A stretch of DNA of 7,098 nucleotides from Deltaproteobacteria bacterium (lineage in GTDB: Bacteria; Desulfobacterota; DSM-4660; Desulfatiglandales; Desulfatiglandaceae), in NCBI GenBank assembly GCA_003646995.1, contig QMLZ01000145.1, positions 1-7,098 of the forward strand, read 5' to 3'. Numbering within the stretch: position 1 is the stretch's first letter; every line of letters begins with the position of its first letter. The notes beneath the pieces were generated by a model, which was not told the DNA's origin, made no database searches, and saw only the letters and a program-made list of their open reading frames with translations. Below, one piece after another: positions 1 to 6,883 of this stretch. A program made the position numbers and the translations under genes.

Positions 1-626
1 ACAGCCTCCGCCTTCCGTGCCTCAGGGACTATACAAATGATGTTCTTTGCCTTCATGACCTGTCGTATGCTCATCGAGATCGCTTTTTGGGGAACCTCCT
101 CTAACGAAGAGAACCAACCTTCTTTAACCTGTTGATTTCTACATCTCTCGTTGAGCTCTACCACTATGTATGGATCAGCAGTGGTGAAATCTGCAGGGGG
201 ATCATTGAAAGCCAGATGCCCGTTTTCACCGATTCCAACAAACGCTACGTCGACCTCCACCCTGGAGATCAAAGCTCCTAACCGGCGACATTCACTCCAG
301 GGGTCAGGTGCGTCTCCCTGGATGAGGTACACGCGGCCAGGATACACCTTGTTTATCAATCGTTCTTGGAGATACTTGCGGAAGCTTGCAGGGTGAGTTT
401 CAGGAAGGCCGAGGTATTCATCGAGATGAAACATGATTGTGCGACTCCAATCAATGTCTCTTCTTTGAGTAAGGAAATCCAAAAACTCAAATTGAGAAGC
501 CCCCGTTGCCGCAACGAAGGTTGCTACACCTTTTTGAGCAATTGTTTCCCTTAGCACACGTGCAGCTTGTTCTGCAGCAAGGCGGCCAGCCTCTACTTTG
601 TCAAAACAAATATTTATTTGTAACAC
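1..626 (-). CDS. nagB: NagB-like glucosamine-6-phosphate deaminase/isomerase family protein (C-terminus cut by window edge)
   Basis: The reading frame gives 208 codons before the left edge. The family is usually about 240-266 residues, so roughly 35-55 C-terminal residues are missing. Seen in the sequence: an ATGAS sugar-phosphate loop (residues 40-44), HLDEYLGL (67-74), whose first Asp (D69) matches the catalytic Asp72 of E. coli NagB, and GIGENGHLAFNDPP (131-144), whose His137 matches catalytic His143. NagB enzymes convert glucosamine 6-phosphate to fructose 6-phosphate and ammonia in the cytoplasm. Two active-site positions differ from E. coli: Asp141 is Asn135 (as in the Bacillus enzyme) and Glu148 is Asp142. 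The substrate may therefore be a related sugar phosphate, and 6-phosphogluconolactonase-type activity is an alternative. The start is GTG at 626 because the overlapping ATG at 628 reads only four codons before a stop. It is the last visible gene of the leftward operon, 33 bases after a permease gene. The family is confident; the exact substrate is not. Confidence 0.88.
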   Translation of the reverse strand, partial: MLQINICFDKVEAGRLAAEQAARVLRETIAQKGVATFVAATGASQFEFLDFLTQRRDIDWSRTIMFHLDEYLGLPETHPASFRKYLQERLINKVYPGRVYLIQGDAPDPWSECRRLGALISRVEVDVAFVGIGENGHLAFNDPPADFTTADPYIVVELNERCRNQQVKEGWFSSLEEVPQKAISMSIRQVMKAKNIICIVPEARKAEA

Positions 627-631
627 ATCTT

Positions 632-636
632 CTCCT
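632..636 (-). promoter_or_regulatory. Ribosome binding site that decides the GTG start of the nagB-like gene
   Basis: AGGAG lies five bases before the GTG at 626 on the minus strand. An ATG two bases upstream (628-626) shares the same site but runs into a stop after four codons. The site therefore supports the GTG as the real start, which agrees with the normal NagB N-terminus (first beta strand, then the ATG-A-S loop near residue 40). Confidence 0.75.
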
Positions 637-659
637 TTTATTGTTCCCCACGCATTTTC

Positions 660-1730
660 TTATCCTCGCCGCGTTGCGAAAGGATCTGCAGCATCCCGTA
701 AGGCGTCCCCTAAGAAGTTAAAAGCTAATACAGCAATCATAATGCAAAACCCAGGGAGCAATAGCCATGGGTAAGATTGCATAACCTGCACATTTTGAGC
801 CCGTCTTAAGAGCAATCCCCAGCTTGTTAAAGGTGGTTTAATTCCAAGCCCGAGGAAGCTCAGACTCGACTCTGACAGAATCACACCGGGAATCTTCAAT
901 GTGGACACTACAATCACATGGCTCAGAGTATTAGGCAATAAGTATTTTATCATAACCCGCACTTTGCCCGCTCCTATTGCTTTTGCAGCCATAACGTAGT
1001 CTTCTTCTCGGATGGCTAGTACCTTTCCCCGAATCTGCCTTGCTAGGCCAGTCCAACCAACCGAAGTCAGGATCCCGATTATTATGAGGACTCTGTAAAC
1101 AGGGGGTAATCGAGCAGGAAGAGACGCGGAGATGAGCATTAAAAGAGGAAGATCAGGCACTGACATAAATACCTCGATAATCCTTTGGACAACCAAGTCC
1201 ATGACTCCCCCATAGTAGCCGGAGAGAATACCAACAATCGCGCCAAAGGACATCGCAGCTAATGTGGTTAGCAATCCAATTAAAAGGGAGATGCGTCCCC
1301 CATACAATAGAAGAGAGAAGAGATCCCGTCCCAAACGATCGGTTCCTAAAGGAAAATAATAGCCACCTTTTTCTACCCCAAATAAATGAACATTTGATTT
1401 AAAGAACAGAATTCTGTAATAATCACCATGTACAAAAAATTTAAGACGATACACCCGAGTTTTATCTTCTTTATAGACATCCTTGCCTGTATTTACATCA
1501 AACTCATGCTTGAGCCCGTAAACGAATGGAATAAAATGAAAACGTCCTTGTTCATCAAAAAAGTGGAGCCGTTGTGGGGGTAAATACATATAATCAACAT
1601 GCTGTGAGTTAACTCCATAAGGAGCAAAAAATTCAGCAAACCCTGTAACTATAAACAAAATCAGAACAAAGATTAAACCAATAATTCCTAATTTATGCTT
1701 CCTAAATCTCCGCCACATATCTTTACTCAT
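660..1730 (-). CDS. ABC transporter inner-membrane permease, Opp/DppC type
   Basis: This 356-residue protein is one of two membrane subunits of an importer for oligopeptides or, in this context, oligosaccharides. One membrane segment lies near residues 14-34 after a basic N-terminus (WRRFRKHKLG). The family motif PLGTDRLGRD is at 127-136. A core of about five more helices follows (roughly 147-171, 190-205, 212-230, 270-292, 321-342). The cytoplasmic EAA loop that docks on the ATPase is EEDYVMAAKAIGAGKVRVMI and continues to LPN (242-267). The C-terminus has the typical FNFLGDALRDAADP (337-350). Oddly, about 90 mostly polar and aromatic residues sit between helix 1 and the PLGTD motif, longer than in classical DppC (about 300 residues in total). 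Similar insertions are known in Opp-type sugar importers. The ATG at 1730 overlaps the end of the upstream permease gene by eight bases and has GAGG seven bases before it, so the two are probably translationally coupled. Confidence 0.93.
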   Translation of the reverse strand: MSKDMWRRFRKHKLGIIGLIFVLILFIVTGFAEFFAPYGVNSQHVDYMYLPPQRLHFFDEQGRFHFIPFVYGLKHEFDVNTGKDVYKEDKTRVYRLKFFVHGDYYRILFFKSNVHLFGVEKGGYYFPLGTDRLGRDLFSLLLYGGRISLLIGLLTTLAAMSFGAIVGILSGYYGGVMDLVVQRIIEVFMSVPDLPLLMLISASLPARLPPVYRVLIIIGILTSVGWTGLARQIRGKVLAIREEDYVMAAKAIGAGKVRVMIKYLLPNTLSHVIVVSTLKIPGVILSESSLSFLGLGIKPPLTSWGLLLRRAQNVQVMQSYPWLLLPGFCIMIAVLAFNFLGDALRDAADPFATRRG

Positions 1731-2712
1731 ACCGAATCCTCGGATCAGCCCATGCTAAAACAATGTCAGCAACAAGGTTCCCAATTAAAAGAAGAAGGCA
1801 TACTATTAAAAGATAAGAGCCGGCAAGCTGTACGTCTTGAGAAGTTAACGCTGATAGATAGGTCGGGCCTATAATAGGGAGGCTCAATACACATCCTGTA
1901 ATCACTGCTGCAGAAATAATGCCAGGGAGGCTCATCCCCAGGTAACTGATGAGCGGATTAATGGCTACCCGAAGGGCGTGTTTACATATGACGACATTCT
2001 CCTTAAGCCCTTTAGCTCGTGCAGTCTGAATATAGGGTTGCCCAAGAACATCCAACAGGTTTCCACGCATAATCCGAATTATCGAAGCTGTGTGCGATGT
2101 ACCAAGCACCACTATAGGTACCCACAGGTGTTTTAATAGGTCAATGAATTTTCCCAAACTCCATGGGGCATTTATGTAAGTAAGCGAAAAGAAACCTCCG
2201 GTAATATCGGTGTGAAAGAAAAAAACCAAAACAAACAAAATCAGGAGTGCAAGGAAGAAATTGGGAATCGAGAGTCCCAAAAAGCCCAAAAATGTAAGAA
2301 TATAGTCAGCAAAAGTGTACTGGTGAACTGCTGAATAGATACCAATAGGAATGCCAATAAGCCAGGAAAAGAAACTCGAGAGTCCACCGACAACGAGAGT
2401 CCACCCAATTTCCCTGTAGATTATGTTATTTACTGGCGCACTGTAGAGTAGGGATAGACCGAAATTCCCTCTAAGTACATGGCACACCCATTTAAAGTAT
2501 TGAACATAAATAGGCTGATCTAGTCCATAATAGGCCCTCAATTTGGCTGCGGCTTCAGAGATTTCTTGCCCTTCCCCTTCTTGTTCTAATTCAGATATGT
2601 AGTAGTCTAGAAAGTCACCGGGCGGGAGCTGAAGAACTCCAAAGATAACCGCAGAGATGAGAAAAAATGTGATGGCCATAGAAGAAATTCTGCGTATAAT
2701 ATATCCCACCAT
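1723..2712 (-). CDS. ABC transporter inner-membrane permease, Opp/DppB type
   Basis: This is the partner of the DppC-like subunit. From the chosen start the protein has 329 residues, normal for DppB/OppB. The N-terminus MVGYIIRRISSM followed by a membrane helix is the usual DppB opening. Then comes YGLDQPIYVQYFKWV (a family motif before the GNFG segment), several long hydrophobic helices, an EAA loop (QPYIQTARAKGLKENV, continuing to NPL) and a C-terminal ADPRIRYE that matches the family's DPR ending. The open frame extends upstream to a TTG at 2730. I prefer ATG 2712 because it begins the conserved N-terminus and has purine-rich GGACGGAAG just before it, whereas the TTG has no visible ribosome site. 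The gene follows the binding-protein gene after 71 bases that contain a strong hairpin. Imported ligand is inferred from the neighbours, not from this protein. Confidence 0.93.
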   Translation of the reverse strand: MVGYIIRRISSMAITFFLISAVIFGVLQLPPGDFLDYYISELEQEGEGQEISEAAAKLRAYYGLDQPIYVQYFKWVCHVLRGNFGLSLLYSAPVNNIIYREIGWTLVVGGLSSFFSWLIGIPIGIYSAVHQYTFADYILTFLGFLGLSIPNFFLALLILFVLVFFFHTDITGGFFSLTYINAPWSLGKFIDLLKHLWVPIVVLGTSHTASIIRIMRGNLLDVLGQPYIQTARAKGLKENVVICKHALRVAINPLISYLGMSLPGIISAAVITGCVLSLPIIGPTYLSALTSQDVQLAGSYLLIVCLLLLIGNLVADIVLAWADPRIRYE

Positions 2713-2745
2713 TTTCTTCCGTCCATCCAATTACAATTTAAGATG

Positions 2746-2782
2746 CGAAAGAAGGGGGCCCACTATGGGGCCCCCTTCTTCG
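2746..2782 (-). promoter_or_regulatory. Strong intergenic stem-loop between binding-protein and permease genes
   Basis: Bases 2749-2761 and 2768-2780 form a perfect 13-bp, GC-rich inverted repeat (AAGAAGGGGGCCC on one arm) around a six-base loop. Two more pairs form after a one-base bulge. The stem starts two bases after the binding-protein stop codon. On the minus strand it is not followed by a clean T run (CGCATCTTAAATTG follows), so full rho-independent termination is unlikely. A partial terminator, or a block to 3' exonucleases that stabilises the upstream message, fits better. On the plus strand it is followed by TTTATTTTT and could stop antisense transcripts. Confidence 0.72.
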
Positions 2783-2783
2783 T

Positions 2784-4643
2784 TTATTTTTCGCCTTTGA
2801 TGAAAAACTGCCACGGCCTTATTACGCCTACGCTTCGTGTCACATCACCATACACCCAGTGATCGGGAACGGTCCCAATCCTGTTGCTTACGACACACAC
2901 AAGAAGCTTAGTTGTAGTAGCTATTTGGTAGCAGTTTTTCGCCACCAATTGCGCGATCTGCTTCCCGAGGGATGATTGTTTTGTCGGATCGATGGTCTGG
3001 AGCAACTCCCTGTAAAGATCCTGAGCCTGCAGTATCCACTGTTCTGCCGGCTTTTCACCCTCCTTGCCACCCGTGACGAACCAATCACCGGCCGACTTAT
3101 ACATCTGCTGGTTACGGGTATGGGATGTAACGGGGAGCCAATACTCAGGCCTTAAGAAGAAGTAAATTCCGCCGTCAACTTTCCACACGTACGCTTCGAA
3201 GTCACCGTTTTTCAAGCGTGGCCATAGCAAGGCTCGATCCATGGGGTTGGGGATCACCTTGACCCCCACCTTTTCCCATTGATTTACGATGAGTTCGACG
3301 AGCCCAGTGTAAGGAATTTCCCCTCCCTTAGGCGAATAGTCTATTACGATGCTAAGATCTTTGCCATCAGGCCTGTTGCGAATCCCGTTTCCATCCGTGT
3401 CCTTTAGCCCCAGTTGGTCTAATATTGCGTTAGCCTTCACCGGATCATACTCGGTGTACATCTTGGCGTACTCATCACCAGGATAAAAGGGCGATTCGGG
3501 AAGTGGGCAGTATCCCCAAGGCTCAGCTAGCCCTTTATAGAATACCCTGGAGATTTCCTCTCGATTGGTAGCGTAGGAAAGCGCGATTCGAAAATCTTTG
3601 TTTCGGATGAGGTCCCTTAATACAGGATCTGGACAATCATAGTTAAACTGGATACTAGCACCCAGCCCGCCTGACTTTACTATTTGAACGTGATAACCCC
3701 CTTTCTCCTCATTCTGCTTATAAAAGGTGTAGTCAGCAAACGAAAGCTTCCTGGCTTGCATATCGATTTTGCCTGCAGCCGCCATCAGTGGGATAACATC
3801 TAGCGATCCAACATATTGCCATATGATCCGGTCGATGTAAGGAAGTTGATTTCCAGCTGTGTCCACCTTCCAATAATAGGGGTTTCTTTCCGCAACAACT
3901 TGAACGCCAGGAGTATATTCGGTGATCATCCATGCTCCGAGCACTGGCTGACCCACAAGATCAGGAGTAATTTTACTTTTGGTCTTCCTGTCAAGCAAAG
4001 AGAAGTCCTTGACATCGGGATTATACCTAGGATCGAACTGAATAAGCCAGTGCTTTGGCTTTACTACCCAGAATTCACTCTTAAGATTATAGATTGCGAG
4101 CGGGTATGGCACGGAATAATGGATCTTGATTGTGAAATCGTCGATTTTCTCTAAGGTGGCCACCTTTCCCGCCGGGTCTCTCATGTAAGCGCTGATCCCA
4201 TGTGGGTAATCAGGGTTAAGCCTTAAGTCCCACAAGTAGATAAAGTCATCAACCGTGAGAGGTTCGCCATCTGACCACTTCACTCCTTCCCGAAAATGGA
4301 GGACTAAGGTCCTTCCCTCATCTTCGTAGTACCAATGGTCCACTATGTTAGGTTCCAGCTCTGGGTTGAGTCTAATTAAGCCATCTCCCGCAAATTTCGC
4401 GTAATTATAAAAATCCGAGGGCCCAGTGTACACTCTTAGCAACGTCCCTCCATATTGACCAATCTCCATGTATGGTTCAATAATCTTCGGGTTTTTCGGC
4501 AACCTTTGCTCCACTGGCGGTAGCTTCCCCTGAACAACCAATTCGTGCAGCATAGGCGCTTCGTGATACTGAGTCGCTTGTGCAGCCACCACAAGGCTCA
4601 CTCCCATCGCTAACACCAACAACCACCTTACCAAACTTCTCAT
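2784..4643 (-). CDS. Extracytoplasmic solute-binding protein of an Opp/Dpp-type ABC importer (SBP family 5)
   Basis: The protein has 619 residues from the chosen start. It captures the ligand outside the membrane and delivers it to the two permeases encoded next. Residues 1-23 form a signal peptide: MRSLVRW, a hydrophobic core, then AQA before TQ as a likely signal peptidase I site. No lipobox cysteine is present, so it is probably a free secreted or periplasmic protein. Family signs include the segment HELVVQGKLPPVEQRLP (33-49), IGQYGGTLLRVY (61-72), the family 5 hallmark FREGVKWSDGEPLTVDDF (117-134), and an acidic DTDGNGIRNRPDGK stretch (415-428). The long mature form and the KLPPVEQRLP opening resemble oligosaccharide-type rather than dipeptide-type members (from memory). 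The frame is open to a TTG at 4688, but ATG 4643 has AGGAGG seven bases upstream and opens directly on the signal peptide. The ligand is inferred to be a glucuronic-acid-containing oligosaccharide because of the adjacent GH4 gene. Confidence 0.93.
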   Translation of the reverse strand: MRSLVRWLLVLAMGVSLVVAAQATQYHEAPMLHELVVQGKLPPVEQRLPKNPKIIEPYMEIGQYGGTLLRVYTGPSDFYNYAKFAGDGLIRLNPELEPNIVDHWYYEDEGRTLVLHFREGVKWSDGEPLTVDDFIYLWDLRLNPDYPHGISAYMRDPAGKVATLEKIDDFTIKIHYSVPYPLAIYNLKSEFWVVKPKHWLIQFDPRYNPDVKDFSLLDRKTKSKITPDLVGQPVLGAWMITEYTPGVQVVAERNPYYWKVDTAGNQLPYIDRIIWQYVGSLDVIPLMAAAGKIDMQARKLSFADYTFYKQNEEKGGYHVQIVKSGGLGASIQFNYDCPDPVLRDLIRNKDFRIALSYATNREEISRVFYKGLAEPWGYCPLPESPFYPGDEYAKMYTEYDPVKANAILDQLGLKDTDGNGIRNRPDGKDLSIVIDYSPKGGEIPYTGLVELIVNQWEKVGVKVIPNPMDRALLWPRLKNGDFEAYVWKVDGGIYFFLRPEYWLPVTSHTRNQQMYKSAGDWFVTGGKEGEKPAEQWILQAQDLYRELLQTIDPTKQSSLGKQIAQLVAKNCYQIATTTKLLVCVVSNRIGTVPDHWVYGDVTRSVGVIRPWQFFIKGEK

Positions 4644-4650
4644 TCGAATC

Positions 4651-4656
4651 CCTCCT
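4651..4656 (-). promoter_or_regulatory. Ribosome binding site deciding the start of the binding-protein gene
   Basis: AGGAGG lies seven bases before the ATG at 4643 on the minus strand. The longer in-frame candidates, an ATG at 4664 and a TTG at 4688, have no comparable site and would put charged residues ahead of the signal peptide. Confidence 0.8.
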
Positions 4657-4693
4657 TTACGCATTCTTTTATATTTCACTATATGCAATCATT

Positions 4694-4720
4694 TTAGTAA
4701 ATCATTTTAGGTCACCTCCT
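4694..4720 (-). promoter_or_regulatory. Consensus Shine-Dalgarno followed by a three-codon micro-ORF
   Basis: The last codons of the GH4 gene contain AGGAGGTGA (4720-4712), a near-complete anti-16S match. Six bases later comes an ATG (4705) that reads ATG ATT TAC TAA. The ATG begins one base after the GH4 stop. The real binding-protein start is about 60 bases further on with its own ribosome site. This is either a translated micro-ORF that reloads ribosomes or the scar of an earlier gene start. Function is unproven. Confidence 0.45.
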
Positions 4721-6119
4721 TTAAGGTTTTAGTATAATGTTCTTTCATCTCCTCATTGAAAGGCAAGGAAAGTATTTCATCTATCACATTTTTTGCTTGT
4801 TCATAAGATCTAGTTCTTGGATCTCTGATCAACACCTCTTCCAAAACCCGTCGGTCACCAGTTAGAAACGCTTCAAGGGCCATCTCCATCCTGATTATCC
4901 TTGGCATCAGGTACATTATTTTTATTCTTCTAGGAACATCCGGCTCTATTTTTTCGGGGTGAACGCCGTTCTTGTCAACTATAACTGGAACTTCCACCAC
5001 AACATCATCTGGAATACCAGAAATTGTACCGTTATTTAAGATATTGAGTACTAGCCGCGTTTTTCTATCGTTGACTATCGCATTTATAAAGGGTACTTGC
5101 TGCTCTCCGCTCATCTTGCCTTTGGAAAATCCCTCCGGCCAAATCTCGCTTAGCTTTATCGAGGGATCTCCTGATGCCTTGATAAACTGTTCTCTTCTCC
5201 ATCTGAGTTGGCTGTAAAACTTAGGTCTTTCAATCTCGTTATCTATGCCCCCAAACTTCCCAAACCATTTCTTCTTTGTTTCAAGGTTATAATGGTACTT
5301 CCAGCTCCCATTCCTAACGGTATCTCCTACAGGCATTCTACCGTAGAATCTGTACATGTCGATTGCCGCCGGACTCATCTGCATGTCCCAAGGATCTTTA
5401 GGCTCCCATTTATCAGACTCTTTTTCTATCCACTCATCTAAAATTGGATAAGCGTTCTCTCCTTTGTACAAAAACCGAGTAAGCCAAATTCCGTGATTGA
5501 CACCAGCAACTTGCCAATCAACCTGAGCATAGTCTAGACCTAAAGCTGTACAGATACGCTGTACGCCTTTAAACCCGTGGCAAAATCCAACGGCCTTAAC
5601 CTTTGTTTGTCTAAGCAGTAACTGTGTTATCTCGAAAACTGGATTAGCGGTTTGTATAAGCCATGCATCTGGACATATTTTTTCAACAGCTCTTCCTATA
5701 TCTAAAGAAAGTTTAAGTTGATTATAATTTGAAAACGTGTAATAATCAGAGACCATGTTAAATTCTTGACTATCGATACCACGGTAGTAACCATGCCTTT
5801 CTCCAATTTCTCGTATTATTTCATACTGCTCATAGCCGTCTTGATGACCTTCAGATCGAGCAAGAGCAGTCTGAATTACAAAATCAGCTCCGTCCAAGGC
5901 AGTCTCCATACTCATCGTTTTTTCTAGCTTCAAACATGTTCCAAGCTCTTTTGCATACCTTTGAGCTAAACTGTAGACAGCTTCCAACCTCCGTTTGTCT
6001 ATATCCATCAAACAAACGGAAATCCCAGAAAGCTCTTCAGTCTTCGCTAGATCCCCTATTATTGAAGGGGCGTATCGAACACTGCCACCCCCGATAATAG
6101 CAACCTTAATGTCAGCCAT
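4707..6119 (-). CDS. Glycoside hydrolase family 4 enzyme, probable alpha-glucuronidase
   Basis: This 470-residue cytoplasmic protein closely resembles, from memory, the 471-residue GH4 alpha-glucuronidase of Thermotoga maritima (TM0752, Agu4B). GH4 enzymes use NAD and a divalent metal in an oxidation-elimination mechanism. The Rossmann fold opens with IGGGSVRYAPSI (9-20), and D39 after the second strand should hold the NAD ribose. QTANPVFEIT is at 156-165. The metal-binding CHGF is at 180-183 with C180, and NHG is at 208-210 with H209. CHG marks the glucuronidase branch; alpha-glucosidases have CHE, alpha-galactosidases CHS, and 6-phospho-glucosidases CN or CD followed by other residues. Other shared stretches are GDTVRNGSWKYHYNLETKKK (265-284) and EVLIRDPRTRSYEQ (428-441). 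The gene is full length, with GGGAGGAG about ten bases before ATG 6119, and lies 29 bases after the regulator. It should remove glucuronic or 4-O-methylglucuronic acid from imported oligosaccharides. Family very sure; substrate likely. Confidence 0.94.
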   Translation of the reverse strand: MADIKVAIIGGGSVRYAPSIIGDLAKTEELSGISVCLMDIDKRRLEAVYSLAQRYAKELGTCLKLEKTMSMETALDGADFVIQTALARSEGHQDGYEQYEIIREIGERHGYYRGIDSQEFNMVSDYYTFSNYNQLKLSLDIGRAVEKICPDAWLIQTANPVFEITQLLLRQTKVKAVGFCHGFKGVQRICTALGLDYAQVDWQVAGVNHGIWLTRFLYKGENAYPILDEWIEKESDKWEPKDPWDMQMSPAAIDMYRFYGRMPVGDTVRNGSWKYHYNLETKKKWFGKFGGIDNEIERPKFYSQLRWRREQFIKASGDPSIKLSEIWPEGFSKGKMSGEQQVPFINAIVNDRKTRLVLNILNNGTISGIPDDVVVEVPVIVDKNGVHPEKIEPDVPRRIKIMYLMPRIIRMEMALEAFLTGDRRVLEEVLIRDPRTRSYEQAKNVIDEILSLPFNEEMKEHYTKTLKEVT

Positions 6120-6148
6120 CTTTGCCTTACTCCTCCCTTAAATAAACA

Positions 6149-6874
6149 CTACTGCCCTTCTTTACTATCACCCAAAAAGCGCTCCTTGGACCTATTCAGG
6201 TGTCGCCTTACCGCTTCAACGGCAAGCGTCACATTCCTCTGCCTAATCGCGTCGAAAATTCGCCGATGCTCATCTAATGTCTGCTTAATACCTTGGTCAT
6301 TAAACAAATATAACAGATCCATTCCCCCCCATAGTTCTTGTCCCATAATCTTGATGAGCGGACGTACCGCCGCTTCTAGAAGTGAGTTATGGGAAGCAGC
6401 AGCTATCGCTAAATGAAAGTCCCGATCTGACTTTACATAATTATCATAGTCGCGTTCCTTCGCTGCTTTCTCTTCTTGAGTGAGCGCTCTCTCTATCCTC
6501 TTGAGGTCTTCGGTATTTGCCTTTTCAGCGGCAAGCTTTGCTATCCCTTCTTCTAAGCTCTTGCGGGCTTCCAAAACTTCGACAGGATGTACATCGCCCT
6601 CCAAAATGGAAAGCACCTGAGCTTCGATGCGGCCATTTCTTACGTTCTTCCGAATATAGGTTCCATCCCCAGGCCTGCTTTCGATGATTCCGGCGAGATG
6701 AAGTGCGGAAAGCGCTTCCCGAATCAGAGGTCGACTGATCCCCATCTGCTTTGCAAGTTCCCTCTCCGAAGGCAATTTATCACCCGCCTTATATACGCCA
6801 TTCTTTATGGCGCTTATAAGCTGCTCAGCCGCATAAGCGCTTTTCCGTTTGGTTTCTATCTTCTGAAAGAACAT
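6149..6874 (-). CDS. GntR-family transcriptional regulator, FadR/FCD subfamily
   Basis: From ATG 6874 the protein has 241 residues, typical for the subfamily. An N-terminal winged helix-turn-helix covers about 11-76, with GDKLPSERELAKQMGISRPL (31-50), then IREALSALHLAGIIESRPGD and GTYI as the wing. An all-helical FCD ligand domain covers about 98-232. Its metal-site residues look intact: D150 and H154 in SDRDFHLAIAAASHN, H203 in DEHRRIFDAI and H225 in VRRHL. Such regulators respond to sugar acids and other carboxylates in many bacteria, which fits an operon for glucuronic-acid sugars. The frame is open upstream to a GTG at 6949, but that extension would cross a consensus promoter, so the start after it is preferred. 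No Shine-Dalgarno precedes ATG 6874. The gene is first in the operon with its own operator-like site, suggesting autoregulated control of the whole set. Confidence 0.93.
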   Translation of the reverse strand: MFFQKIETKRKSAYAAEQLISAIKNGVYKAGDKLPSERELAKQMGISRPLIREALSALHLAGIIESRPGDGTYIRKNVRNGRIEAQVLSILEGDVHPVEVLEARKSLEEGIAKLAAEKANTEDLKRIERALTQEEKAAKERDYDNYVKSDRDFHLAIAAASHNSLLEAAVRPLIKIMGQELWGGMDLLYLFNDQGIKQTLDEHRRIFDAIRQRNVTLAVEAVRRHLNRSKERFLGDSKEGQ

Positions 6875-6883
6875 AGCAAATCT

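Noticed and set aside
638..655. Five-codon ORF (MRGEQ) in the permease to nagB gap
   Set aside because: It has no ribosome site of its own and is short enough to be chance.
151..721. Three overlapping plus-strand open frames
   Set aside because: They lie antisense to the nagB-like gene and the permease end. They have no ribosome sites and give low-complexity, unrecognisable translations.
2713..2730. TTG start for the DppB-like permease, six codons upstream
   Set aside because: No ribosome site precedes it, and the family N-terminus begins at the ATG at 2712.
2746..2782. Classical rho-independent terminator ending the operon after the binding-protein gene
   Set aside because: No continuous T run follows on the minus strand, and the permease genes downstream have no visible promoter of their own. 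Partial termination or mRNA protection fits better.
3733..4154. Small open frames on both strands inside the binding-protein gene
   Set aside because: They are shadow frames of a clearly coding, family-conserved sequence.
4669..4760. Possible internal promoter before the binding-protein gene (TATACT and TATAGT-like hexamers)
   Set aside because: Neither has a reasonable -35 hexamer at 16-18 bases, so they are likely chance matches in AT-rich DNA.
4972..5441. Plus-strand open frames inside the GH4 gene
   Set aside because: The minus strand encodes conserved GH4 motifs throughout this stretch. The plus-strand translations show no domain signs.
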